Shown piece after piece: positions 30,341-38,598 of a stretch of 64,000 nucleotides of DNA. The DNA comes from Stappia sp. (lineage in GTDB: Bacteria > Pseudomonadota > Alphaproteobacteria > Rhizobiales > Stappiaceae). The notes below the pieces were generated by a model. The model was not told the origin of the DNA. It was given only the letters and a program-made list of their open reading frames with translations, and ran no database searches. The position numbers and the translations under genes are program-made. The number at the start of each line of letters is the position of its first letter. Positions within the stretch are counted from its first letter, which is position 1. The stretch spans positions 3,595,001 to 3,659,000 of the forward strand of contig NZ_CP157793.1 in NCBI RefSeq assembly GCF_040110915.1. Direction: 5' to 3'.

Positions 30341-31534
30341 GTGAAGACCACCCCGCAGCTGGAGGACATCGAGGACTGGCTGATCCGCGAGGCCCTCGGC
30401 CAGCCGGATATCGGCCAGATGTTTGTCGACATGTGCGAGCGGATGCTCGCGGCCGGCGTTCCGGTCGAGCGCGCCATGCTGTCCTGGACCACGCTGCATC
30501 CGCTGATCGAAGCCGAAACGGCGGTCTGGCTTCCCGGCGCGCCACCCGAGCGCGCGCAGCACGGCCATGACGATCAGGACACCGAAGACTGGCTCGCAAG
30601 CCCGATCCGGGCGATGCTGGTCGCGCGCGAGACGCGTCTACGGCGCCGCCTCACGACCGGGAATGCAAGCGACATCTTCCCCGTGCTCGCGCGGCTGCGA
30701 CGCGAAGGCTTCACCGACTATCTGATCGTCGCCACACCGTTCCACCTGCCGAGCGTCAACGAATTCGGCACCTCGGGCATCATCGTTTCGTGGGCGACCC
30801 GCGCGACACACGGCTTTTCGGACGCCGCCATCGAGCAGATCGACTATCTGCAGATGCGCCTCGCGCTCGCGGCCCGCGCGAACATCCAGTCCCGGATCGC
30901 GACAACGCTGGCGGAGACCTACCTCGGCCGCCGCGCTGGTGCCCAGGTTCTCTCGGGGCGCATTCGCCATGGCGACGGCGAGGCAATCGACGCGGTCATC
31001 TTCTACAGCGACCTGCGCGGCTCGACCGCGCTCGCCGACCGGCTGCCGCCCGACGCCTATCTGGCGCATCTCAACGCCTATTTCGACGCGGCCGCCGGGG
31101 CGGTGATGGCCCAGGACGGCGAGGTGCTGGATTTCATCGGCGATGCGGTGCTCGCGGTGTTTCCCATCGGGACAGAGGGCATCGCCGGCGCCGCACGCCG
31201 GGCCCTGACGGCGGCCGAAGTGGTGCGCCACCGGCTCGCCGCGCGCCAGCCGCACACGCCGCATCCGCTGACCTGCGGCATCGCGCTCTCGGCGGGCGAG
31301 GTCACCTTCGGCAACATCGGCGTCGCCGACCGGCTGACGTTTTCGGTCATCGGCAGGACAGTGAACGCGGCGGCGCGCATCGAGGGCATGACCAAGCGTC
31401 TGACCCGGCCCGTGCTCGTGACACAGGAGATCGCACAGGCCGTGCCGGAGGTGGCATTCGACGCCCTCGGCCGCTTCGCGCTCGACGGCTTCGATGCACC
31501 GGTCGCGCTTTACGCGCCGCGGGCCGACAGTTAG
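30341..31534 (+). CDS. Class III adenylate/guanylate cyclase
   Basis: This is a 397-residue cytoplasmic protein. The N-terminal 200 residues form an uncharacterised sensor-like region common in rhizobial cyclases. The C-terminal catalytic domain (about 215-390) has both metal-binding aspartates, D224 in FYSDLRGST and D268 in IGDAVLAVF, and the transition-state pair N342/R346 in GRTVNAAARIE. The position that usually holds the purine-selecting lysine is D264 (LDFIGD), so the choice of ATP or GTP, or activity itself, is uncertain. GTG 30341, preceded by AGAAGG, is the best start; no ATG lies nearby. It is separated from the TRAP genes by a terminator and convergent with the L,D-transpeptidase gene. 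Confidence 0.88.
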   Translation: MKTTPQLEDIEDWLIREALGQPDIGQMFVDMCERMLAAGVPVERAMLSWTTLHPLIEAETAVWLPGAPPERAQHGHDDQDTEDWLASPIRAMLVARETRLRRRLTTGNASDIFPVLARLRREGFTDYLIVATPFHLPSVNEFGTSGIIVSWATRATHGFSDAAIEQIDYLQMRLALAARANIQSRIATTLAETYLGRRAGAQVLSGRIRHGDGEAIDAVIFYSDLRGSTALADRLPPDAYLAHLNAYFDAAAGAVMAQDGEVLDFIGDAVLAVFPIGTEGIAGAARRALTAAEVVRHRLAARQPHTPHPLTCGIALSAGEVTFGNIGVADRLTFSVIGRTVNAAARIEGMTKRLTRPVLVTQEIAQAVPEVAFDALGRFALDGFDAPVALYAPRADS

Positions 31535-31585
31535 ACGCGGCCGCCCGGGGCGGTCGCCGCTGCCCCGAGCTCCTGCCCCCGACCC

Positions 31586-32269
31586 TTACTTGACCGTGAC
31601 CAGCGCGCCGACCCGGACCCGGCTGTAGAGGTCCTCGACGTCCTCGTTCAGCATGCGGATGCATCCCGACGAGACGGCACGGCCGATCGACCAGTCCTCG
31701 TTGGTGCCATGGATCCGGTATTCCGTCGCGCCGAGATAAAGCGCGCGCGCGCCCATCGGATTGTTCGGCCCGCCCGGCATGAAGCGCGGCAGGTTGCGGC
31801 CCTTCTTGCGCTCGCGGACAATCATCTCCTGCGGCGGCGTCCAGCTCGGCCACTTGGCCTTGCGCGTCACCTTCTCGACGCCCTTCCACTCGAAGCCCTC
31901 GCGCCCCACGCCGATGCCGTAGCGCACCGCCTTGTTGCCCGGCAGCACGTAGTAGAGATAGCGGTCGCGCGTATCGACGATGATCGAGCCCGGCGCCTTC
32001 TCCGTGCGATAGCGCACGCTCGTGCGCTTGTACTTCTGGCGCACCACCTTGCCGGCGGCCTCCGGCGTGATCCGGTAGGTCTGCCAGCTTCGCGTCGTGG
32101 GATCGAAATAGCGCTCCGTCATCGCCTGGGCCGGCATCGCCGTCAGTCCCACCGTCAGTCCGGCCACAAGGCCCGCCGACGCGACGCACACCATCGCGGC
32201 CATCGCCCAAACGCCCAGCCGGCGAACCCCGGAACGGCAAAGCCCGGGCCGGAACAGTCCATGTGTCAT
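31586..32269 (-). CDS. L,D-transpeptidase (YkuD domain)
   Basis: This is a 227-residue periplasmic enzyme that forms 3-3 murein cross-links or attaches proteins to murein. A signal peptide or anchor (about 1-48, ending AQA) precedes the YkuD domain, whose signature is HGTNEDWSIGRAVSSGCIRM with the catalytic cysteine near the end. SIIVDTRDRYLYYVLPGNKA and the PPQEM stretch are typical of rhizobial homologues. It stands alone, convergent with the cyclase gene (51-bp gap). Confidence 0.94.
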   Translation of the reverse strand: MTHGLFRPGLCRSGVRRLGVWAMAAMVCVASAGLVAGLTVGLTAMPAQAMTERYFDPTTRSWQTYRITPEAAGKVVRQKYKRTSVRYRTEKAPGSIIVDTRDRYLYYVLPGNKAVRYGIGVGREGFEWKGVEKVTRKAKWPSWTPPQEMIVRERKKGRNLPRFMPGGPNNPMGARALYLGATEYRIHGTNEDWSIGRAVSSGCIRMLNEDVEDLYSRVRVGALVTVK

Positions 32270-32407
32270 CCTACGTCCTCCTCACATCGCACCCGGTCCG
32301 CGCGAAACCCGCCCGCCCCTCGGGCAGATCCACCAGCGACAGCCGACACGCCCGTCGCCCCGCCATCTCACGATCCGTGTCGATAGAGCCGGCAGTTTAA
32401 CACCGCG

Positions 32408-33355
32408 TTACAGGCTTTCCTCGCCCCGGCAGGCGAGAAGCGTCTCGACATCCGATCTCTGTGGCAAGGGTGCAACAGCCCCGTACCCGCGCACCGACAG
32501 CGCGGCGGCCGCATTGGCGAAACGGGTCGCCGAGGGGCCGTCCGCGCCATTGAGCCGCGCGGCCAGAAAGGCGCCGTCGAAGGCATCGCCGGCCCCGGTC
32601 GCATCCACGACCTCGACCCGATGCGGCGCGACATGCGTCACGCCCGAGGCATCGGCATAAAGCGCGCCCTCACGCCCGAGCGTCAGCGCCACGCAGCCGG
32701 CGCCAAGCTCCAGAAACCGCTCGGCGATCGCCTCCGGCGCTTCGAGCCCGGTGAGCCGGCGCGCGTCCTCCAGCCCCGGCAGCACGACGTCGGCCTGCGC
32801 CACGCTCGCCTGCACGATGGCGCGCGCCCGCGCCAAAGGCCACAGCTCCAGGCGCAGGTTGGTGTCATAGGAGATCAGCCCTCCGGCCGCCCGCACCATG
32901 TCGATGGCGGCGAAGACCGCGTCGCAGGCACTCGGCGAGATCGCCTGGCTGATGGCGGAGACATGCAGCGCGCGCGTGGCGTGCAGGGCGGCGCGCGGCA
33001 GATCCCCGGGTCCGTACCGGCTCGCCGCCGATCCCGTCCGGCGGTAGGTGAAGGCGTGCCCCTCCGGCCCGTGCGTGACGAAGTAGAGGCCGGTGGGCCG
33101 CTGCTCGAACCGCCGCACATGCGTGTCCGCAACCCCTTCCGCCCGCCACATCTCCAGCAGGAGATCGCCGAAGGCATCGCCGCCGACCGCGCTCACCATC
33201 CCGACCCGGAGCCCCAGCCGGGCGGCGGCCACCGCCACATTCGAGGCATCCCCGCCGAAGCCCTGCAGATAGGCCCCGCCCGGCGCGCCCTGATTGAACT
33301 CCACCAGCCCTTCGCCAAGACACAGAAGATCCACGCCGTTTCCCGCCATTTTCAT
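32408..33355 (-). CDS. PfkB family sugar kinase, probable 2-keto-3-deoxygluconate kinase
   Basis: This 315-residue ribokinase-fold enzyme shows QGFGGDASNVAVAAARLG, the substrate loop RPTGLYFV, YDTNLRLELW (a KdgK-like version of the DxNxR motif) and the catalytic DATGAGDAF with D257. KDG kinase phosphorylates 2-keto-3-deoxygluconate for uronate and pectin breakdown and the branched Entner-Doudoroff route. Fructokinase or another PfkB specificity cannot be ruled out, and no uronate genes lie nearby. ATG 33355 is used; an in-frame ATG six bases later is possible. It is divergent from a hydrolase gene. Confidence 0.83.
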   Translation of the reverse strand: MKMAGNGVDLLCLGEGLVEFNQGAPGGAYLQGFGGDASNVAVAAARLGLRVGMVSAVGGDAFGDLLLEMWRAEGVADTHVRRFEQRPTGLYFVTHGPEGHAFTYRRTGSAASRYGPGDLPRAALHATRALHVSAISQAISPSACDAVFAAIDMVRAAGGLISYDTNLRLELWPLARARAIVQASVAQADVVLPGLEDARRLTGLEAPEAIAERFLELGAGCVALTLGREGALYADASGVTHVAPHRVEVVDATGAGDAFDGAFLAARLNGADGPSATRFANAAAALSVRGYGAVAPLPQRSDVETLLACRGEESL

Positions 33356-33510
33356 GCATCCCGAAGGAGAGCCGTCTCACGGAGCGCTTTTTGCCCGATC
33401 CCCGTTGTCGCCTTCTGCATGGGCGGCGCGGCGCGGCGATGTCAAGGCTCACCCTCTCGTCAGCAGGCCGAAGTCATGGCACAAGGCACCAAACGGTTGA
33501 GGGAAACACC

Positions 33511-34338
33511 ATGACGGATGGATCGACACAGGCGTCGGGACAGATGCCGGGAACGGCAGGCACTCCGCCGCGCTGCCTGCCAATGACCGAAAGCGGCCCG
33601 GCGGACAGCATAGGCGCGCCGGTCGTCCTGCTGCACGGCTTCGGCGGCGACGCGAGCGGCTTCGCCGCGCTTCAGGAGCCGCTGTCGGCGGTGCGGCGCA
33701 CCCTTGCCTTCGACCTGCCGGGCCATGGCCGGGCGCTCGACTGGCCGCAGCGCGGTGGCGCCGGCGTCGCGGCGCGGGCGGTGCGCGACAGCCTCGACGC
33801 GCTCGCCCTCGACCGGGTGCATCTGGTCGGCCATTCCATGGGCGGCGCGGCGGCCGCCCTCATTGCGCTCAAGGCACCGGAGCGGATCGCCAGCCTGACC
33901 CTGCTGGCGCCGGGCGGTTTCGGGCGGGAGATCAATGCCATGCTCCTGCGCCGCTACGCCGCCGCGCGCGACCGGGCGATGCTGGAACCCGTGCTCGAAC
34001 AGTTCTTCGGCCTCGAGTTCGACCTGCCGCCGCTGGTCGTCGCGCAGGCCGCGGAGGCGCGCGCGCGGCCCGGCGTCACGCAGGCGTTGACGGAGATCGT
34101 CGAGACGCTGCTCGACAGCCGGACGCAGCAGACGCTGCCGGTCGGCTCGCTCGCCGCGCTCGAGGCACCCGTGAAGGTGGTCTGGGGCACGCAGGACAAT
34201 GTGCTGCCGACCCGCCAGGCGCACAAGCTGCCCGGCACCATCGCCACCCATGTCTTCGACCGGGTCGGCCACATGCCGCATCTGGAAATTCCGGAGGCCG
34301 TGACCCGGCTGATCCGCGAGCAACTGGCCCACGGATAG
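33511..34338 (+). CDS. Alpha/beta-fold hydrolase
   Basis: This is a 275-residue hydrolase. It has VVLLHGFGGDASGF (oxyanion HG), the nucleophile elbow GHSMGGAAAAL (serine near residue 111), VWGTQDNVLP with the acid, and RVGHMPHLE with the histidine. It resembles the hydrolase-like C-terminal domain found with acetoin dehydrogenase E2 components, but no lipoyl domain is present, so no substrate is assigned. ATG 33511 follows GGGAA. It is divergent from the sugar kinase gene. Confidence 0.86.
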   Translation: MTDGSTQASGQMPGTAGTPPRCLPMTESGPADSIGAPVVLLHGFGGDASGFAALQEPLSAVRRTLAFDLPGHGRALDWPQRGGAGVAARAVRDSLDALALDRVHLVGHSMGGAAAALIALKAPERIASLTLLAPGGFGREINAMLLRRYAAARDRAMLEPVLEQFFGLEFDLPPLVVAQAAEARARPGVTQALTEIVETLLDSRTQQTLPVGSLAALEAPVKVVWGTQDNVLPTRQAHKLPGTIATHVFDRVGHMPHLEIPEAVTRLIREQLAHG

Positions 34339-34351
34339 GCGCGGCACGCAC

Positions 34352-34379
34352 AAAAACGGCCGCGCGAGGGGCGCGGCCG
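34352..34379 (-). terminator. Rho-independent terminator of ppa
   Basis: The 9-bp stem CGGCCGCGC (34357-34365) / GCGCGGCCG (34371-34379) has AAAAA at 34352-34356, which reads as a T-tract on the minus strand. It ends the ppa transcript and may also slow read-through from the convergent hydrolase. Confidence 0.85.
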
Positions 34380-34435
34380 CTGGATAATCGGGACCGGAAC
34401 GGTCCGAAGAGGCTCAGGAAGCGCTCAGAAAGCGC

Positions 34436-34972
34436 TCAGGCCTTTTCGGCGGCCGCGCGCTCGATGGATTCGCGGATGATGCGCTTGGCGTCGTCCGGTC
34501 CGCCGAAGCCCGTGATCTTGACCCACTTGCCGGGCTCCAGATCCTTGTAGTGCTCGAAGAAATGCTTGATCTGGTCGACGGTGATCGCCGGCAGGTCCTC
34601 GATATGCGCGACATTGTCGTAGCGCTTGGTCAGCTTCGAGGAGGGCACGGCGATCAGCTTCTCGTCCATCCCGGCCTCGTCTTCCATGAACAGCACGCCG
34701 ATCGGGCGGCAGTTCATGATGGCACCGGGCACGATCGGCCGCTGGTTGGCGACGATCACGTCGACGGGATCGCCGTCGCCGCACAGGGTGTGCGGCACGA
34801 AACCGTAGTTTCCGGGATAGCGCATCGGCGTGTAGAGGAAGCGGTCGACGTACATCGCCCCCGCGTCCTTGTCCATTTCGTACTTGATGGGCTCGCCACC
34901 CACCGACACCTCGACGATGACGTTGATGTCCTCGGGCGGATTCTTGCCGATGGGCACGGCGTCGATACGCAT
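34436..34972 (-). CDS. ppa: Inorganic pyrophosphatase
   Basis: This 178-residue family I soluble pyrophosphatase hydrolyses PPi made by biosynthetic reactions. The metal-binding core is [31 protein letters not shown] and the C-terminal helix [11 protein letters not shown] are as in the bacterial enzyme. The length is normal. ATG 34972 follows GAGGAG. The upstream region contains ATGGTGCACTGCA (35040-35052), also found in the mcd promoter. Single gene with its own terminator. Confidence 0.97.
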   Translation of the reverse strand: MRIDAVPIGKNPPEDINVIVEVSVGGEPIKYEMDKDAGAMYVDRFLYTPMRYPGNYGFVPHTLCGDGDPVDVIVANQRPIVPGAIMNCRPIGVLFMEDEAGMDEKLIAVPSSKLTKRYDNVAHIEDLPAITVDQIKHFFEHYKDLEPGKWVKITGFGGPDDAKRIIRESIERAAAEKA

Positions 34973-35085
34973 GGATCAAGCTCCTCGATTGGTCGTTGCG
35001 CGCTGTATCGCAAGCGAGCCGACCGAAGGCAAGCCGGAAATGGTGCACTGCAACTTAAGACTACCGGGGCCTTGACGACACCCGT

Positions 35086-35688
35086 TCAGGGCAGGTCCCA
35101 GGGCGGTTCGGCCGCCATGAGACGCAGGCCGCCGCCGCGCGATCCCCCGCCGCGGGCCACCAGCGGATAGTCCTCCTCCACCAGATAGGGCCCGCCGCCG
35201 ACGCTGGCGCGCGAGGAGAACAGCACGAAGCGGTCGGCGATGAAGGGCTGCGCCTGGAAATCGCCGCGCTCGCTCAGCCAGCGGGCCACGTCGGCATTGG
35301 TGGAACTGCGGCACCGCGCGAGGGTGACATGGGGGATGTATTTGCGCCGCTCCGCCGGCAGCCGGAGCCGCTGCAGGATGCGCTCCTGTTCGGCCTGCAG
35401 GTCCATCAGGTCCTGCGTCGGCTCGACCCGCGCCCATACGGCATGCGGCTTGCCGTTGCCGAAGGAGCCGAGGCCGGTGAGGCGGATCTCGACCGGACGC
35501 CGCTCGATACGGGCGAAGGCATCGGCCACCTCGTCGGCCATGCGGTCGTCGATGTCGCCGATGAAGCGCAAGGTGATGTGGTAATTTTCGGGATCGATCC
35601 AGCGGGCGCCGCGCAGGCCGCCGCGAAGAAGAGAGAGCATGAGACCCGTGTCGGACGGGATCTCGAGCCCGGTGAACAGTCGAGGCAT
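35086..35688 (-). CDS. thpR: RNA 2',3'-cyclic phosphodiesterase ThpR (2H family)
   Basis: This 200-residue 2H phosphoesterase has both catalytic histidine motifs, HITLRF (about residue 38) and HVTLAR (about residue 125). The family opens 2',3'-cyclic phosphates on RNA and can ligate tRNA halves in vitro. RLFTGLEIP at the start and DRFVLFSS late are family features. The start is ATG 35688 with GAGGG upstream. The tail after residue 185 is Gly/Arg-rich. Single gene between ppa and the aldo/keto reductase gene. Confidence 0.93.
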   Translation of the reverse strand: MPRLFTGLEIPSDTGLMLSLLRGGLRGARWIDPENYHITLRFIGDIDDRMADEVADAFARIERRPVEIRLTGLGSFGNGKPHAVWARVEPTQDLMDLQAEQERILQRLRLPAERRKYIPHVTLARCRSSTNADVARWLSERGDFQAQPFIADRFVLFSSRASVGGGPYLVEEDYPLVARGGGSRGGGLRLMAAEPPWDLP

Positions 35689-35878
35689 GGTCAGACCCTC
35701 CGCTGTCGCCGATGCCTCATCTCGACAGGGATTTGCCGGTCTTCGCAAGGGAAATCGAAATCGCGCGCCTTTTCAGGGTCTTTCACGCATCGCGCTGCAA
35801 TGAACGCGCCGCCCCCGACCGGCGAAGGCGGCGCGTTCGAACAAGGCGGCGCGAATCACGGTGTGCGCCGCAGCGCCC

Positions 35879-36931
35879 TTAGGGGCAGGGGCTGCCGTGG
35901 TGTTGAAAGATCTCGGTGATCCGGTCCTCGATCTCGTCGGTGATGCGCACGTCGAGCGCCCCCAGGTCGTGCTCCAGCTGCGCGGTCGAGGTCGCGCCGA
36001 GGATGACCGACGTCAGGAAGCTGCGCGACCGCGCAAACGCGATGGCGAGCTGCGCCGGCGCGACGCCGAGATCGGCGGCGAGATCGAGATAGGCGTTGAT
36101 CGCCGCCTCCGCGCCCGGTTTCTCGTAGCGCTGAAGCCGGTCGAACAGCGTCTTGCGCGCGCCCGCGGGCAGCGCGCCGTCGCGATACTTGCCGGTCAGA
36201 TAGCCTTGCGCGAGCGTCGAATAGGCGAGCAGGCCGACGTTCTCGCGATGGGCGATCTCGGCCAGGCCCGTCTCGAAGGTCCGGTTGACCAGCGAATAGG
36301 CGTTCTGGATCGACACCACGCGCGGCAGGCCGAGTTTCTCGGCAAGGGCGAGATAGCGCATGGTGCCCCAGGCGCTTTCGTTCGACAGGCCGATGTGGCG
36401 GATCTTGCCCGCCTTGACCTGATCGGCGAGCGCCGACAGCGTCTCCTCGATGGGCGTTTCGTCCTCAAGCGGCTCGGGATCGCTCCAGACCGTCGGGTTG
36501 GAGCCGAAGCCGGAGACGTTCCGGTCCGGCCAATGCACCTGATAGAGGTCGATGTAGTCCGTCTGCAGGCGCTTCAGCCCCTTGTCGACCGCCTCCTGGA
36601 TATCGGCGCGGGTCAGGCGGGCCGGCGCGCCGCTGTCGCGGAACCAGGTGTTGGTGGAGCGTCCCACGACCTTGCTCGCCAGAACGATCCTGTCGCGGTT
36701 GCCGCGCGCCTTCATCCAGCTGCCGATGATCTCGTCGGTGCGTCCCTGCGTCTCCGCCTTCGGCGGGATGGGATAGAGTTCGGCCGTGTCGATCAGGTTG
36801 ATCCCGCGATCGAGCGCAAGATCGAGCTGCGCGTGACCTTCGGCTTCCGTGTTTTGTTCGCCGAACGTCATGGTGCCCAGCGACAGGCTGGACACGAAGA
36901 CGTCCGTGCGTCCGAGACGACGCTTTTCCAT
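35879..36931 (-). CDS. Aldo/keto reductase (Tas-like)
   Basis: This 350-residue NADPH-dependent aldo/keto reductase resembles E. coli Tas. The catalytic tetrad is D48, Y53, K87 and H133 (DTAELY, LASKV, YQVHWPD). LSLGTMTFGEQNTEAE near the start and GATSTAQLEHDL near the cofactor-binding end fit the Tas group. The physiological substrate is unknown. ATG 36931 follows AAAGGAAG. The 190 bp downstream, before thpR, hold no gene. Confidence 0.92.
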   Translation of the reverse strand: MEKRRLGRTDVFVSSLSLGTMTFGEQNTEAEGHAQLDLALDRGINLIDTAELYPIPPKAETQGRTDEIIGSWMKARGNRDRIVLASKVVGRSTNTWFRDSGAPARLTRADIQEAVDKGLKRLQTDYIDLYQVHWPDRNVSGFGSNPTVWSDPEPLEDETPIEETLSALADQVKAGKIRHIGLSNESAWGTMRYLALAEKLGLPRVVSIQNAYSLVNRTFETGLAEIAHRENVGLLAYSTLAQGYLTGKYRDGALPAGARKTLFDRLQRYEKPGAEAAINAYLDLAADLGVAPAQLAIAFARSRSFLTSVILGATSTAQLEHDLGALDVRITDEIEDRITEIFQHHGSPCP

Positions 36932-36988
36932 ATGCGTTCTTCCTTTGGGGGGACTGAAAAGGCGCGGGAGTGTTGCCCGCAAGACCCC

Positions 36989-37059
36989 GCGCGGTCAACC
37001 GCGCGACGTTTGTGGACTGCGGTCAACCGCGCGAAACTGAAAGGACGGTCACCCGCGCG
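36989..37059. repeat. Three copies of a GGTCAACCGCGCG element
   Basis: GGTCAACCGCGCGA occurs at 36993-37006 and 37021-37034, and a variant GGTCACCCGCGCG at 37047-37059. The first copy lies inside a palindrome, CGCGCGGT-CA-ACCGCGCG. Copies are 26-28 bp apart and lie between the esterase stop and the aldo/keto reductase promoter region, so they may be protein-binding sites or a small REP-like element. Confidence 0.7.
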
Positions 37060-37693
37060 CGGCCTCGACCTCGGCGATCAGCGCCTCGACCTTGGGCAGG
37101 ATGCCTTCCACGATGAGCGCCACGCCGCGTTCGGTCGGATGGATGCCGTCGGCCATCACGGTCTCGGCCGAGATCGGGATGCCTTCGAGAAAATAGGGAT
37201 AGAGCAGCGCGCCGTGCCGCTCCGCGATCTCGGCGAACATCGCGTCGAAGGCGGCGACATACTCGTCGCCCATGTTGCGCGGCGCGCGCATGCCGGCGAC
37301 CAGCACCGGCAGGCCGCGTTCCGTCAACCGGCCGACGATGGCGTCGAGATTGCGGCGCGCCGCCGCGACCGGCAGGCCCCGCAGGGCGTCATTGCCGCCG
37401 AGTTCCACGATCACCGCGTCGGCCGCCTCGCCGACGGACCAGTCGAGGCGGGACAGCCCGCCCGACGTCGTGTCGCCGGACACACCCGCGTTGATCACCT
37501 CCACCGCATGCCCGCGCGCCGTCAGCGCCGCTTCGAGCTGCGCGGGAAACGCCGCCTCGGGCGGCAGCTGGTAGCCGGCGGTGAGACTGTCGCCGAACGC
37601 CACGATCCGCACCGGCTCGCGCGCCTGCGCGGGCGTCGCGACGGCGGCAAGCGCGAGACCGAGGCTCATGAAAACTGTAACGAAACGTATCAC
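37049..37693 (-). CDS. tesA: Secreted GDSL esterase/lysophospholipase (TesA-like)
   Basis: This is a 214-residue SGNH hydrolase. Starting at GTG 37693 (AGAGGA upstream) gives a proper signal peptide, about 1-24, ending TPAQA. ATG 37669 would shorten it. The four SGNH blocks are FGDSLTAGY (S36), GVSGDTTSGG, GGNDALRG and DGIHPTERG. Homologues act as arylesterase, thioesterase 1 or lysophospholipase in the periplasm. It is divergent from an ABC ATPase and permease pair exactly as tesA is from ybbA-ybbP in E. coli, which supports orthology and a link to envelope lipids. Confidence 0.92.
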   Translation of the reverse strand: MIRFVTVFMSLGLALAAVATPAQAREPVRIVAFGDSLTAGYQLPPEAAFPAQLEAALTARGHAVEVINAGVSGDTTSGGLSRLDWSVGEAADAVIVELGGNDALRGLPVAAARRNLDAIVGRLTERGLPVLVAGMRAPRNMGDEYVAAFDAMFAEIAERHGALLYPYFLEGIPISAETVMADGIHPTERGVALIVEGILPKVEALIAEVEAARG

Positions 37694-37874
37694 TGGCGGT
37701 GATCCTCTGGACGTGCAGAACGTAGGGTCCCATATCGAGCGCAACGCAAAAACCGCAACCCCGCGCACCGGCTCGCCTGTCGGAGCCACCCGGACAAGAC
37801 GCCGCGCCCCGCGCCGCGCCCGCCACACGGCGGGTGTCGTGCGGTCGGACTACGGCCAGACTATAGGGTCATCC

Positions 37875-38594
<720 letters not shown>

Positions 38595-38598
38595 GGCG

